Notes: generated from the sequence alone by a model not told the origin. DNA of 64,000 nt from Variovorax sp. PBS-H4 (GCF_901827205.1 NZ_LR594675.1:1674001-1738000); one strand, 5' to 3'. Numbered from the stretch's first letter, positions 8,238 to 17,584 are shown. Translations and numbers: made by a program.

Positions 8238-9116
8238 ATGCTGCAGAACCTAGTGCAACTGCTGCTGACGACGCTGCAGATCGGTGCGGTGGTGATCCTG
8301 TTCGCGCTCGGGCTGACGCTGATCTTCGGTGTGCTTCGCATTGTCAATTTCGCTCACGGCCAGTTCTTCACACTCTCGGCGCTGGTGGTGGGCGTGTGCG
8401 TGCCGCTGTTGGTGCGCAGCGGTCTGCCTGTCGCGCTTGCGTACGTCGTCGCCGTCATGGCGGGGATCGCCGTCGCCACGGCGCTTGGCATGTTGGTATA
8501 CCAGTGGGGTTTTCGCCGACTCGAGCGCGACATGATCGGCTCGTTCATTCTTTCCACAGGGGTGGTGTTGCTGCTGGAGGGCATCTTCCTGGAAGTCTTC
8601 GGAGGCGCCGTGCGGCCGGTCCCCCCGCTGGTGCAAGGCAATGTGGAGTGGCTCGGTTTTACGGTGGCCGCGCAGCGATTGTTGCTCTGCGCCATCGCAC
8701 TGGCGCTCACCGTGGGGCTCGCACTCCTCCTGACGGCCACCCGCTTCGGCCGCTCGCTTCGTGCGGTCGCGATCGATCATGAGGCCGCCATGCTGCAGGG
8801 TATTCCTTACCGGAAGATTGCCTTGCGCGGCTTTTTGCTGGCCACGTTGATCGGCGCCCTGGCCGGTGCGCTGACCGCGCCGATCTCAGCCGTGTCCCCG
8901 ACCCTGGGCGACGCCTACCTGGTCAAGGGCTTCATGGCCGTGGTCATCGGCGGCCTGGGTAGCGTGGGCGGCGCCATCCTCGGCAGCTTGCTGATCTCTG
9001 CGATCGAGACCTTCGGGGGCTTCCTGTTCGATCCGTCCGCCGCCAGTCTCGCCACTTTTGTGCTCGTGATGTTCATCTTGTTGATCAAACCCAAAGGATT
9101 GCTCGGTCATGGATAA
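8238..9116 (+). CDS. livH: Liv-type ABC importer permease 1 (LivH family)
   Basis: The 292-residue product is an inner-membrane permease with about eight hydrophobic segments. The LivH hallmarks are ALGLTLIFGVLRIVNFAHG near residues 22-40 and a C-terminal GLGSVGGAILGSL segment that contacts the ATPase. The ATG at 8238 follows a good AGGCAGGAAG ribosome site and gives a normal N-terminus. Its stop overlaps the next permease gene by 8 bp. It forms a heterodimer with the LivM homologue. Confidence 0.93.
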   Translation: MLQNLVQLLLTTLQIGAVVILFALGLTLIFGVLRIVNFAHGQFFTLSALVVGVCVPLLVRSGLPVALAYVVAVMAGIAVATALGMLVYQWGFRRLERDMIGSFILSTGVVLLLEGIFLEVFGGAVRPVPPLVQGNVEWLGFTVAAQRLLLCAIALALTVGLALLLTATRFGRSLRAVAIDHEAAMLQGIPYRKIALRGFLLATLIGALAGALTAPISAVSPTLGDAYLVKGFMAVVIGGLGSVGGAILGSLLISAIETFGGFLFDPSAASLATFVLVMFILLIKPKGLLGHG

Positions 9117-10059
9117 GACATCGCTTGCCCCGCCTTCGATCACGGCTCTGGCTGCTCTGATGGTGGCCGTCGTGGTCGGGCAAGGCTACGCTGCTACGTT
9201 GGTGACTTGGATGGCTATCGCTGCGCTGGCCGCAGCCAGCCTGCGTTTCGTTTTGCTCATCGGAGAGCTCAATTTCGCGGTGGCGGCGTTCTATGGCATC
9301 GGGGCCTATGCCGCGTCGCTTGCGACGACCTTGTGGGGATGGCCTTTCGCCCTGTCTTTGCTTCTGGCAGCAGGCGTTGCGGCGGTGTTCAGCGTCGTGT
9401 TCGGCTTCATCACCTTGCGCACCAAGGGGCCTTACTTCCTGCTGATCGGCTTCGCGTTCACCGAGGTGATGCGGATCGTGTACACCAGATCGCCCCTGCT
9501 GGGCGGCAATTCAGGAATGGTGGGCATATTTCCACCGGAGGCGCTCCAGGGGTGGTTCCACGTGTTTGCCGTGGCGATGGCCGCGTCGGGTGTGCTCGTC
9601 CTCTATGCGCTCGAACGATCGCACCTGGGTCGCGTGTTCACCGCCATCCGCGACAACGAAAACGTGGTGCGGTCGGTCGGGATCCATGCGCATGGCATGA
9701 AGATCCTTTGCTTCGGCATTGCGTGCGCCGCCGCGGGTCTGGCAGGGGCCCTGCATGCGTTTGCCAACAACGTGATCAGTCCCGGCGATTTCGGATTCCT
9801 GCTGTCGGCTTCTGTGCTGGCCTACCTGAAGGTGGGTGGCGAGGATCATGCCGTAGGCCCAGTCGTCGGAGCTGTGCTGATGGTTTTGCTAGGCAGCCTC
9901 GCGCAGAGCTTCGGCGGCAGCGAGCACATCTTCCATGGGGCCGGCATCGTCGTCGCAGTGCTCTTCATGCCGCGCGGGTTGGTCGGTTGGGTGAGCATGC
10001 GCGTACGCCCGAGCCAGCGCAGGCATGCCCGACAGCACACAGCGGGGGAGTCGCTCTGA
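9109..10059 (+). CDS. livM: Liv-type ABC importer permease 1 (LivM family)
   Basis: This 316-residue permease partner has the LivM pattern: LRFVLLIGELNFAVAAFYGIGAYAA early, FITLRTKGPYFLLIGFAFTEVMRIV in the middle, and SVLAYLKVGGEDHAVGPVVGAVL late (all are shown in shorter form in the protein). It begins inside the livH stop (8-bp overlap) and ends in a TGATG junction with livG. The first membrane segment is short but present, unlike the second livM of this window, which is frameshifted there. Confidence 0.92.
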   Translation: MDKTSLAPPSITALAALMVAVVVGQGYAATLVTWMAIAALAAASLRFVLLIGELNFAVAAFYGIGAYAASLATTLWGWPFALSLLLAAGVAAVFSVVFGFITLRTKGPYFLLIGFAFTEVMRIVYTRSPLLGGNSGMVGIFPPEALQGWFHVFAVAMAASGVLVLYALERSHLGRVFTAIRDNENVVRSVGIHAHGMKILCFGIACAAAGLAGALHAFANNVISPGDFGFLLSASVLAYLKVGGEDHAVGPVVGAVLMVLLGSLAQSFGGSEHIFHGAGIVVAVLFMPRGLVGWVSMRVRPSQRRHARQHTAGESL

Positions 10060-10829
10060 TGATTGTCCAAACTGCGACTGCGAAGTCCACGGCGCAGCCC
10101 TTGTTGCGGGGTCAGGGGCTGACCCGACGGTTTGGGGGCCTCGTGGCGGTGTCAGGCCTCGACATCGAGATCCACGATCGGGAGATCCTAGGGCTGATCG
10201 GACCGAATGGCGCCGGCAAGAGCACCACCTTCAATCTCATCAGCGGCTTCTACAAGCCCTCTACGGGCCGCTTGTTCCTGCACGGGGAAGACATGACCGG
10301 CGCCTCGCCGGAGCGCATCAGCCGCAAGGCCGGTTTAGTCCGCACGTTCCAGCACGGCAGTCTGATGCCAAGCATGAGCGTTCGGGACAATCTGTTCGTG
10401 GGTGCTATCGGCGCGCTGCCCGCCGCGTCGCGCGCCGTGCGCGAGCGGCGGGTGCGCGAGACAGCAGAACTGCTCGGACTGCAATCGAGACTGGACGAAC
10501 GGGCGGGGCAACTGCCGCACGGATTGCAGCGGCTGGTGAGCATCGCGATCGCATTTGCCGTGCGGCCGCGCCTGCTCTGTCTGGACGAGCCGTTGACCGG
10601 CCTGAACCAGACCGAAGTGGGATCAATTCTGGAGGTGTTTTGCCGCATACGCGATGAGTTCGGATGCTCCATCTTGCTGGTGGAACACAACATGAAGGCT
10701 GTTATGAGCGTGTGCGACAGATTGGTGGTGCTGCACCATGGCCAACTGCTGGCGACCGGAACGCCGGCGCAGGTCGGCGTCGACGCGAAGGTCGTTGCCG
10801 CCTACCTGGGAGGCGCACATGCGCAGTGA
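10059..10829 (+). CDS. livG: Liv-type ABC importer ATPase 1 (LivG family)
   Basis: The ATG at 10059 sits in the TGATG junction with livM and gives 256 residues. Walker A is GPNGAGKST (about 48-56). The signature region is degenerate: LPHGLQRLVSIAIAF instead of LSGGQ-type. Walker B is LLCLDEPLTGL, and the H-loop is LVEHNM. The C-terminal LATGTPAQV is typical of LivG. It powers import with LivF. Eleven bases of its end overlap livF. The frame remains open upstream through livM, but that is a shadow. Confidence 0.93.
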   Translation: MIVQTATAKSTAQPLLRGQGLTRRFGGLVAVSGLDIEIHDREILGLIGPNGAGKSTTFNLISGFYKPSTGRLFLHGEDMTGASPERISRKAGLVRTFQHGSLMPSMSVRDNLFVGAIGALPAASRAVRERRVRETAELLGLQSRLDERAGQLPHGLQRLVSIAIAFAVRPRLLCLDEPLTGLNQTEVGSILEVFCRIRDEFGCSILLVEHNMKAVMSVCDRLVVLHHGQLLATGTPAQVGVDAKVVAAYLGGAHAQ

Positions 10830-11541
10830 AGTCGGGTCCTTGCAGATCCGGGGAATCTCGGCCGGATACGGCTTGCTACAGGTACTGCACGACGTGTCGC
10901 TCACAGTGGCTCCCGGCGAGGTCGTGACGCTGATTGGCGCCAATGGTGCGGGTAAGTCCTCGCTGATGAAGGTTGCGAGCGGCCTGCTGGCGGCGAGCGC
11001 AGGTGAGGTGCTGCTGCATGGCCAGAAAGCGACGCACGTGGCTGCGGACGAACGGGTTCGGCGCGGGCTAGCCCTGGTGCCTGAAGGGCGTCGCCTGTTC
11101 GGCGCCATGACCGTGATGGAGAACATGGAGTTGGGCGCGTACTGCCGGGACGATGCGAAGGCGATCGCTGGCGACATGGAGCGCTGCCTGACTTTGTTTC
11201 CCGATCTGCGCAGTCGACTGGACACCGTGGCTGGCACCCTGAGTGGCGGGCAGCAGCAGATGGTAGCGGTCGCCCGGGCAATGATGAGTGCTCCCAAGGT
11301 GCTGCTGCTGGACGAGCCCACCATCGGTCTGGCGCCAGCGGTGGTGCAGATGATTGCCCGTGCGATCGGGGACATCCGACGCAGCGGCGTCGATGTGCTG
11401 CTGGTTGAGCAGAACGCAGAGGCGGCGCTGGCGATCGCCGACTACGCCTACGTGCTGGAGGGTGGCCGCGTCGCGATGCACGGCGTGGCAAGGGACCTGG
11501 CAGACAACGACCAGGTGCGCCGTGCGTACATGGGGCTGTGA
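10819..11541 (+). CDS. livF: Liv-type ABC importer ATPase 1 (LivF family)
   Basis: This 240-residue ATPase completes the first importer. Walker A is GANGAGKSS, the signature LSGGQQQMVAVARAM is perfect, and Walker B is LLLDEPTIGLAP. GISAGYGLLQVLHDVSL at the N-terminus is the LivF style. The ATG at 10819 overlaps livG by 11 bp. A 27-bp gap with an AAAAGGAAA ribosome site separates it from the acyl-CoA ligase, so importer and ligase are probably on one transcript. Confidence 0.93.
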   Translation: MRSEVGSLQIRGISAGYGLLQVLHDVSLTVAPGEVVTLIGANGAGKSSLMKVASGLLAASAGEVLLHGQKATHVAADERVRRGLALVPEGRRLFGAMTVMENMELGAYCRDDAKAIAGDMERCLTLFPDLRSRLDTVAGTLSGGQQQMVAVARAMMSAPKVLLLDEPTIGLAPAVVQMIARAIGDIRRSGVDVLLVEQNAEAALAIADYAYVLEGGRVAMHGVARDLADNDQVRRAYMGL

Positions 11542-11568
11542 GCGCCTGAGCGAAGAAAAGGAAACGCG

Positions 11569-13515
11569 ATGATCGATCCCCAACGTAGAGTTTGGCAGCC
11601 GAACGCCCACCAGATCGAGGCGGCCAGCATCGGGCGTCTGATAGCACGCCTAGGCTTCTCGAACTACGAAGACCTGTTCGCGTTTTCGCAGAGCAACCCG
11701 GCGGCGTACTGGAATGCAGTAATGGCTCACTGCGCCATCGTCTGGCAAACCCCCCCGCAAGGCTATGTCGACGCCTCGCGGGCCGTGGAGGTCCCCCGCT
11801 GGTTCCCAGGCGGTCGCCTGAACTGGGTGGAGACCGTACTGCAATGGAGTGAGAACCCAAAGACCGCCGGTCAACTTGCGGTGGTCGCGGAGCGGGAGGA
11901 CGGGTCCATCCGCTCGCTGACTTATGCCCAACTCGATGAGCACGTGCGCACGTTTGCCGCAGGTCTGGCTGCTCACGGCCTGGCCCGCGGCGAGCGGATC
12001 GGGCTGCTCATGGAGAACGGGATCGAGGCTACGGTGTCCATGCTGGCGATCGCCTGGCTGGGCGCCATCGCAGTCCCGCTTTTCAGTGGCTTCGGCGTGG
12101 ACGCCATCGTGGCCCGCTTGTCCTCTTCGGAGGCGAGAGCGGTGATTGCGAGCACTGGATTCGGCCGGCGCGGCAAGCGCGTGGAGGTGGAGGCCGCACT
12201 GCGGACAGCTTATGCGCGCCTGCCAGCTGTGGACATCGTCGTCTGGAAACATGAGGGAGAGCGCCACGCGGCGGAGCCGGGGCAACTGGACTGGCAGGCG
12301 GTGTTTGAGGCTGGTGCAAGCCGCCCTGCCGCGTCTGCCGTCATGGAGCCGAACGACCCCTTCATGGTGATCTACACGTCTGGCACCACCGGCAAGCCCA
12401 AGGGAGCGGTGCACACCCATGGGGGCTTTCCGCTCAAGATCGCTCACGACGCCGCCGTGCATTTCGACGTTGAGCCGGGCGATGTCTTCTGCTGGCCCGC
12501 TGATATGGGCTGGATAGCCGGAACCTTGGTGCTTGGATGTGCTCTGTTGCGGGGCGCGACCCTCGTCTGCTATGACGGAGCGCCGGATTTTCCCGACTGG
12601 TCGCGCATGTCGCGCTTGGTCGAGCGCCACCGGATCACGCATTTTGGCTCCGCGCCGACGCTGATTCGAGGACTGGCGAGCAACGCCGCAAGCGCGCTGC
12701 AGGGCGACCGCAGCAGCCTACAGTTGCTCATCACTGCCGGCGAAGGCATCGATCCGGAGCATTTCTGCTGGTTCCAGGAGCATTTCGGCTCAGGCGGCGA
12801 ACCGTTGATCAATTACACCGGCGGCACCGAGGTCTCCGGCGCGTTGCTCTCAAGCGTAGTCGTGCGACCGATCCGGCCGAGCGGGTTCAACACGATCTCG
12901 CCGGGCGTGGATGTCGACGTGGTCGACTCCACCGGCGCATCCATCACCGAGGCGGTGGGTGAACTGGTGGTCCGCCGTCCGTTCGTGGGCATGACCGCGT
13001 CGTTCTGGAAGGACGACGCGCGCTTCCTGGAGACCTATTGGCGCACGCTGCCCGGGATGTGGATGCATGGCGACCTGGCCCGGCGCACGGCCGAAGGCGA
13101 CTTCTTCATGATGGGCCGCTCCGACGACACCATCAAGCTGGCCGGCAAGCGCCTGGGTCCCGCCGAAGTGGAAGAGATTCTGCTCGAGTTGCCGGAAGTC
13201 GCGGAGGCGGCTGCGATCGGCGTGGACGATGCGGCCAAGGGTCAAAAGCTGGTGGTGTTCGTAGTGGCCGATCAGGCGCATGCCGCGGCGCCCGATTTGC
13301 CGCTGCGCGTTCAGCGGCATGTCGACGAGCGGCTGGGTCGCCCGTTTCGTCCTGGCATGGTTCACGTGGTCACGCAGTTGCCGAAGACACGGAGTTCAAA
13401 AATCATGCGCCGTGTTTTGCGCAGCGTCTACTGTGGCTTGCCGCCCGGCGACCTTTCGGCGTTAGACAACCCGGCAGCGCTTGAGGAAATCCGCTTGCTG
13501 GTGATGCCCGCCTGA
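11569..13515 (+). CDS. AMP-forming acyl-CoA synthetase (acetyl/propionyl-CoA synthetase-like)
   Basis: This 648-residue ligase activates a carboxylic acid with ATP and CoA. The N-terminal about 100 residues resemble the acetyl-CoA synthetase N-domain. The P-loop-like core is VIYTSGTTGKPKGAVHTHGG, the adenylate site reads NYTGGTEVSG, and GRSDDTIKLAGKRLGPAEVEE forms the hinge. Lys in RSSKIMRR near the C-terminus is the expected catalytic lysine. Length and domain order match acetyl-/acetoacetyl-CoA synthetases rather than long-chain ligases. Placed directly after the importer, it probably makes the CoA thioester of the imported acid. The substrate is not determined. Confidence 0.92.
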   Translation: MIDPQRRVWQPNAHQIEAASIGRLIARLGFSNYEDLFAFSQSNPAAYWNAVMAHCAIVWQTPPQGYVDASRAVEVPRWFPGGRLNWVETVLQWSENPKTAGQLAVVAEREDGSIRSLTYAQLDEHVRTFAAGLAAHGLARGERIGLLMENGIEATVSMLAIAWLGAIAVPLFSGFGVDAIVARLSSSEARAVIASTGFGRRGKRVEVEAALRTAYARLPAVDIVVWKHEGERHAAEPGQLDWQAVFEAGASRPAASAVMEPNDPFMVIYTSGTTGKPKGAVHTHGGFPLKIAHDAAVHFDVEPGDVFCWPADMGWIAGTLVLGCALLRGATLVCYDGAPDFPDWSRMSRLVERHRITHFGSAPTLIRGLASNAASALQGDRSSLQLLITAGEGIDPEHFCWFQEHFGSGGEPLINYTGGTEVSGALLSSVVVRPIRPSGFNTISPGVDVDVVDSTGASITEAVGELVVRRPFVGMTASFWKDDARFLETYWRTLPGMWMHGDLARRTAEGDFFMMGRSDDTIKLAGKRLGPAEVEEILLELPEVAEAAAIGVDDAAKGQKLVVFVVADQAHAAAPDLPLRVQRHVDERLGRPFRPGMVHVVTQLPKTRSSKIMRRVLRSVYCGLPPGDLSALDNPAALEEIRLLVMPA

Positions 13516-13544
13516 GATGGTGGCGAATCGAAAGGAGACACGCA

Positions 13545-14324
13545 ATGGACATGGGACTTGAGGGCCGCAAGGTATTGATCACTGGAGCATCGCAGGGCAT
13601 TGGCGAGGGGCTGGCCCGCTCATTCGCTGCCGAGGGCTGCGAGCTCTTCCTGGTCGCGCGCTCGGCCGACAAGCTGGCTGCGGTCGCGGCGGCGACGCAG
13701 GAGCGGCACGGCGTTAGCGTGCACACCTTGCCGATCGACATGACGGTGCCGGGCGCCCTCGACGCTGTGATGGGGTTCGCCGAAGGCGCGGACGTGCTGG
13801 TGAACAACGCGGGCAACATTCCAGGCGGCAACCTGTGGGATGTCGACGAGGTGGCGTGGCGGCAAGGCTGGGAGCTGAAGGTCTTCGGCTACATCAACCT
13901 GACCCGGACCATGTATGCCGCGATGAAACGGCGGGGCGGTGGCGTCATCCTCAACAATATAGGCAACGGCGGAGAGAACTTCGACTTCAACTACATCGCG
14001 GGCAGCACCGGCAACGCCGCACTTATGGCGTTTACGCGGGCGCTGGGTGGCCGAAGCCTGGACGACCGCATCCGCGTGGTGGGTGTGAATCCAGGGCCGG
14101 TCGACACCGACCGGATCAAGAAGGTCTTGCGCAGCCACGCGCAGCGCACGCTCGGCGACGCCGCGCGGTCCGCAGAGCTTCTGTCCGCTTACCCGCTGGG
14201 CCGGCCAGCGACGGTTGATGAGGTGGCCGCCCTCTTTGTCTATCTGGCCTCCGACCGTTCAGCCTATACGAGCGGCGTGATCATCACGGTCGACGGTGGC
14301 CTTACCTCCAAGCGATCGGTGTGA
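13545..14324 (+). CDS. Atypical SDR without the YxxxK lysine
   Basis: This 259-residue SDR starts at 13545 after AAAGGAGA. TGASQGIG (13-20) and NNAG (87-90) show an intact dinucleotide fold, and the C-terminal SGVIITVDGG is normal. The active site is not. Tyr150 is followed by IAGSTGN, so Ser154 stands where Lys is expected, and Asn137 replaces the catalytic Ser. This NNIG...YIAGS pattern occurs in a recognisable SDR subgroup, so it is not a sequencing slip. The role may be a dehydrogenase with altered chemistry or a hydrolase/lyase-like reaction. It is operonic with the ligase and the IclR genes. A second SDR with the same oddity is at 29092. Confidence 0.85.
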   Translation: MDMGLEGRKVLITGASQGIGEGLARSFAAEGCELFLVARSADKLAAVAAATQERHGVSVHTLPIDMTVPGALDAVMGFAEGADVLVNNAGNIPGGNLWDVDEVAWRQGWELKVFGYINLTRTMYAAMKRRGGGVILNNIGNGGENFDFNYIAGSTGNAALMAFTRALGGRSLDDRIRVVGVNPGPVDTDRIKKVLRSHAQRTLGDAARSAELLSAYPLGRPATVDEVAALFVYLASDRSAYTSGVIITVDGGLTSKRSV

Positions 14325-15154
14325 TCGGCATGTCCAGCGAACGCTCCACCCCCGCCAACCGGTCGGCACGGACGATCGCGCCCGCGGCGGGCCACTCCGG
14401 ACCCATCGTGCAACCGGTGGCCCGGGGGCTTTCGCTGTTGGCTGCGTTCACACCAAACGACGTATGGCTGGGCAATGGGGAACTGGCTGCCCGCAGCGGT
14501 CTACCGCCATCCACGGTGTCCCGCATGGCCCAGACGCTCGTGGCGCTGGGTTATCTGCACCATGCCGCCGAGCAACGCAAGTATCGATTGGCCGCGCCGG
14601 TACTGGCACTCGGCTATGGAGCCATCGCCAACTCGGAGGTCCAGCGCCTGGCGCGTACGCAGATGCAGGCCTTCGCCGAAGAGCACAAGGTCCACCTGAA
14701 TCTCAGTACCCGCGACCGTTTGGACCTCATCGTGCTGGAGAGCTGCAGCAGCCGGCAGGCCGCCATTGCGCTGGACCTGCACGTGGGCGTGCGCATCGGC
14801 CTGGCCTCCTCGCCTATGGGCTGGGCGCTGCTGGCCGCGCTGCCGGAACTGGAGCGCTACTACCTTATGGGCAATGTGGAGCGCCGCATGGCACGTGAGT
14901 GGCCACGGCTTCGACGTCGCTCCAGCGAGGCTATCGCCCAGGTGTTCCGGCTGGGCTTCTGTACCTCGCTGGGCGAGTGGGACCCTGACCTCGGCATCGT
15001 GGCTGTGCCGCTGATGATCGCCGGTCACGCTCCACTGGTGCTAGCTTGTGTCGGCTCCACGGCACAGATGTCGCGCGCCCGGGTGGAGCGTGAGCTGGGG
15101 CCACGCCTGCTGGGCGTGGCGGTTGGGTTACAGGAGCAGGGAGCACCACAATGA
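14321..15154 (+). CDS. IclR-family transcriptional regulator 1
   Basis: The 277-residue product has a winged helix near residues 35-85, with NGELAARSGLPPSTVSRMAQ as the recognition region, and a C-terminal IclR ligand-binding domain ending LGVAVGLQEQ. I use the GTG at 14321, which overlaps the SDR stop (GTGA). ATG at 14330 is an alternative; neither has a good ribosome site. It overlaps the next IclR gene by 4 bp. IclR proteins bind short palindromes, so this protein or its neighbour is the best candidate for the TTCC-N7-GGAA dyads in this region. Confidence 0.92.
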   Translation: MIGMSSERSTPANRSARTIAPAAGHSGPIVQPVARGLSLLAAFTPNDVWLGNGELAARSGLPPSTVSRMAQTLVALGYLHHAAEQRKYRLAAPVLALGYGAIANSEVQRLARTQMQAFAEEHKVHLNLSTRDRLDLIVLESCSSRQAAIALDLHVGVRIGLASSPMGWALLAALPELERYYLMGNVERRMAREWPRLRRRSSEAIAQVFRLGFCTSLGEWDPDLGIVAVPLMIAGHAPLVLACVGSTAQMSRARVERELGPRLLGVAVGLQEQGAPQ

Positions 15155-15963
15155 CGAGAACGCGAGTCCGACCTCCGTCGCGCGTGGCTGGTCCTGAGGC
15201 CACACTGCTGACCGTGGAGCGCGGCATGCAGGTGCTGAGAGCCTTTCGCTGCGAGCGGTCTGCGGTGTCCAACGCCGAACTTGTGCGGCGCACTGGTTTA
15301 TCCAAGGCGACGGTTTCGCGGCTGACCAGCACATTCATCCAGCTCGGTTTCCTGCGTCACGTCGCGGGCGGCCGTGAGTTCGAGCTGGGTACAGGCCCCT
15401 TGAGCATCGGCCATTCATTCATCGAGGCCAGTCCCCTGGTGCGCATGGCCAACCCGTTTCTGCAGGCGCTGGCGGACAAGCTCAACGTTTCAGTGGCGCT
15501 GGCGATCCCGAACGGGCTGGAGATGCTGTACATCTGCTATCGGACCAGTGACCGGATTGCCACCCTGCGGTTGGGTGTCGGTTCCTTGCTGCCACTGGGC
15601 ACCACCTCGATCGGCCGTGCCTGGCTTTGGGCTCTTGCGCCCGCTGAGCAGAAGCGGCTCATTTCTGAACTCAAGCGTGCGGCGGGCGGCCGAGGGGCTG
15701 CTTTGGAGCAAAGCATCCGCGAGAGTTTCGCCGAGCTGGACGCCAACGGCACCTGCGCCGTGCTCGGCGGCTACCAGCGCGACGCCTATGGCGTGGCCAC
15801 GCCGTTGCGCGTTGGGCGCGACGGTACTCTCATGGGGCTGAGCTGCGGTAACGCCGAGGTGGCACCCAACGTCGCCCAGGCCAGAAAACGCATTGGCCCT
15901 GAACTGAAAAAGGCGGCAGTGCAGCTCGAGGCACTGTTCGCCGAAACCGATGGCCTGCCATGA
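15151..15963 (+). CDS. IclR-family transcriptional regulator 2
   Basis: This 270-residue IclR protein is coupled to the previous regulator by ATGA. The helix-turn-helix segment NAELVRRTGLSKATVSRLTS is near residues 38-57. The effector domain contains LPLGTTSIGRAWLWAL and GLSCGNAEV. It is clearly diverged from its neighbour and so not a recent duplicate. The first 18 residues are basic and probably disordered. Its stop overlaps the CoA-transferase start by 4 bp. Two coupled IclR genes suggest responses to two effectors or a heteromeric regulator. Confidence 0.92.
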   Translation: MTRTRVRPPSRVAGPEATLLTVERGMQVLRAFRCERSAVSNAELVRRTGLSKATVSRLTSTFIQLGFLRHVAGGREFELGTGPLSIGHSFIEASPLVRMANPFLQALADKLNVSVALAIPNGLEMLYICYRTSDRIATLRLGVGSLLPLGTTSIGRAWLWALAPAEQKRLISELKRAAGGRGAALEQSIRESFAELDANGTCAVLGGYQRDAYGVATPLRVGRDGTLMGLSCGNAEVAPNVAQARKRIGPELKKAAVQLEALFAETDGLP

Positions 15964-17180
15964 GCACACGCGCCTTACTGGAACACACAAGACTGGACTG
16001 CAACGTGCTTGAAGGTATTCGGGTTCTCGATTTTGGAAGGTTTATCGCAGGCCCATTTTGCGCCGCGTTGCTGGCTGACTTTGGCGCCGACGTGATCCGG
16101 GTCGACCGTGTGGGCGGCAGCGAGGACCGCTTCATCATGCCGGTGACGCCGGAGGGCGAAGGGGCGTTGTACCTGCAGGTCAACCGCAACAAGCGCTCGA
16201 TCACACTGGACCTCGAAAGCCCGGAAGGGCGCGAGGTGGTGAACCTCTTGTTGAAGCGCACGGATGTCGTCGTAGCCAACATGCCACCCAGCACGATCAA
16301 GAATTTGGGATTGGACTATGAGAACCTGCAGAAGGTGCGGCCCGATATCATCCTGACGGCGTCGTCGGCTTTTGGTGAGCATCCATCGGCTCAGCAGCGC
16401 GTCGGCTTCGATGGGGTGGGGCAAGCGATGAGTGGAGCGGTTCACCTTGCGGGGCTGCCGGGCCACCCCATGAAGGCCATGGTACCCGTGGTGGATTTTG
16501 CGACTGCCTTGTCATGCGCGCTCGCAACGGTGATGGCACTCTACGAACGAAAGTCCAGCGGCCGCGGCCAGCAGGTCAGCTCGTCTTTGCTGCACACGGC
16601 TCTCAACTTTGCCAGCGGCAATCTGATCGAGGAGGCGTTGCTGGGGATCGATCGGCAAGCCACCGGCAACCGTAGTCCGATTGCCGGCCCTTCCGATATC
16701 TATCGTGTGCGGGATGGCTGGATCATCGTGCAGGTCATCGGGCCGGCGTTGTTCAAGCGCTGGGTCGGCCTCGTCGGACGGCCCGAACTGTTGCAGGACC
16801 CGCGTTTCCGGGACGATCGCGAGCGCGGCGAGCATGGCGAGGTGCTCAGTGGTCTCATGTCGGAGTGGAGCGCACAGCGCACACGCTCCGAAGCTTTGGC
16901 ACAACTGGAGGCTGCGCGCATCCCTGCTGGTCCTGTGCACTCTCCACGCGAGGCATTGCAGGATGAAGTGATCCGGGCGTCCGGGGCGTTCACTCCAGTT
17001 GCCTATCCAGGCCTGGAGCGTCCCGTGCCCTTGGTGGCACCACCAATTTCCATGACGCGCACGCCACCCACGCTGCGCCGTCCGCCGCCGACCATCGGCC
17101 AGCACACCGACGAGGTGCTGCAGGAGTTGGGCTATCAGCGCGGCGACATCGATCAGTTGCGCCAGCGCGGCATCGTCTGA
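15960..17180 (+). CDS. Class III CoA-transferase (CaiB/BaiF family)
   Basis: This 406-residue protein moves CoA between acids without a covalent glutamyl-CoA of the class I kind. The N-terminal LEGIRVLDFGRFIAGPFCAALLADFGADVIRVD is diagnostic (it spans about residues 16-48). The region VPVVDFATALSCAL carries the likely catalytic Asp, and the C-terminus IGQHTDEVLQELGY is standard. It is coupled to the IclR gene upstream (ATGA). It gives the pathway a second activation route beside the ATP-dependent ligase at 11569, perhaps recycling CoA from a product such as succinyl-CoA. That last point is inference. Confidence 0.93.
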   Translation: MSTRALLEHTRLDCNVLEGIRVLDFGRFIAGPFCAALLADFGADVIRVDRVGGSEDRFIMPVTPEGEGALYLQVNRNKRSITLDLESPEGREVVNLLLKRTDVVVANMPPSTIKNLGLDYENLQKVRPDIILTASSAFGEHPSAQQRVGFDGVGQAMSGAVHLAGLPGHPMKAMVPVVDFATALSCALATVMALYERKSSGRGQQVSSSLLHTALNFASGNLIEEALLGIDRQATGNRSPIAGPSDIYRVRDGWIIVQVIGPALFKRWVGLVGRPELLQDPRFRDDRERGEHGEVLSGLMSEWSAQRTRSEALAQLEAARIPAGPVHSPREALQDEVIRASGAFTPVAYPGLERPVPLVAPPISMTRTPPTLRRPPPTIGQHTDEVLQELGYQRGDIDQLRQRGIV

Positions 17181-17198
17181 ACTTCTGTAGAGGGTGCG

Positions 17199-17579
17199 AT
17201 GAGAGCACACGTCGAGATGGCGCCCCTGGATCTGGCGAGCGGATGGAGTCCGCTGCCCGGGTTCGATGGCCTTGAGGTCAAGTTGCTGGGCAGTGACCTT
17301 GACGAGGCGCGGCGATGCGGTGCTCGCTCGCGCATGGTTCGCTTCGCCGCGGGTGCGCTGACACGCGGCGCGCTGGTTCATGGCTACTGGGAAGAGGTCT
17401 ACGTCCTCTGCGGCGACATGTTCGCCCTGGACCGTCCCGATGCGCCATCGCTCGCACCGATGTACTCGGTGCGGCCGCCTGGCACGCCGCATGGACCTTT
17501 CGGATCCCGCACAGGATGCGTGCTTCTCGAAATCCAGTACTTCGCCGGGACCGGCGAACCTTTCAACCCTCCCGTCTGA
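17199..17579 (+). CDS. Small cupin-domain protein
   Basis: This 126-residue protein is a single cupin barrel. EEVYVLCGDMF (about 66-76) and PPGTPHGPF (about 92-100) correspond to the two cupin motifs. Only one obvious metal-binding His (in TPHG) and the acidic pair EE are visible, so it may bind metal weakly or act as an isomerase, dioxygenase or binding protein. AGAGGG precedes the ATG at 17199. It is 18 bp after the CoA-transferase and 5 bp before the flavin reductase, so it is part of the operon. Function unknown. Confidence 0.8.
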   Translation: MRAHVEMAPLDLASGWSPLPGFDGLEVKLLGSDLDEARRCGARSRMVRFAAGALTRGALVHGYWEEVYVLCGDMFALDRPDAPSLAPMYSVRPPGTPHGPFGSRTGCVLLEIQYFAGTGEPFNPPV

Positions 17580-17584
17580 CCCTC

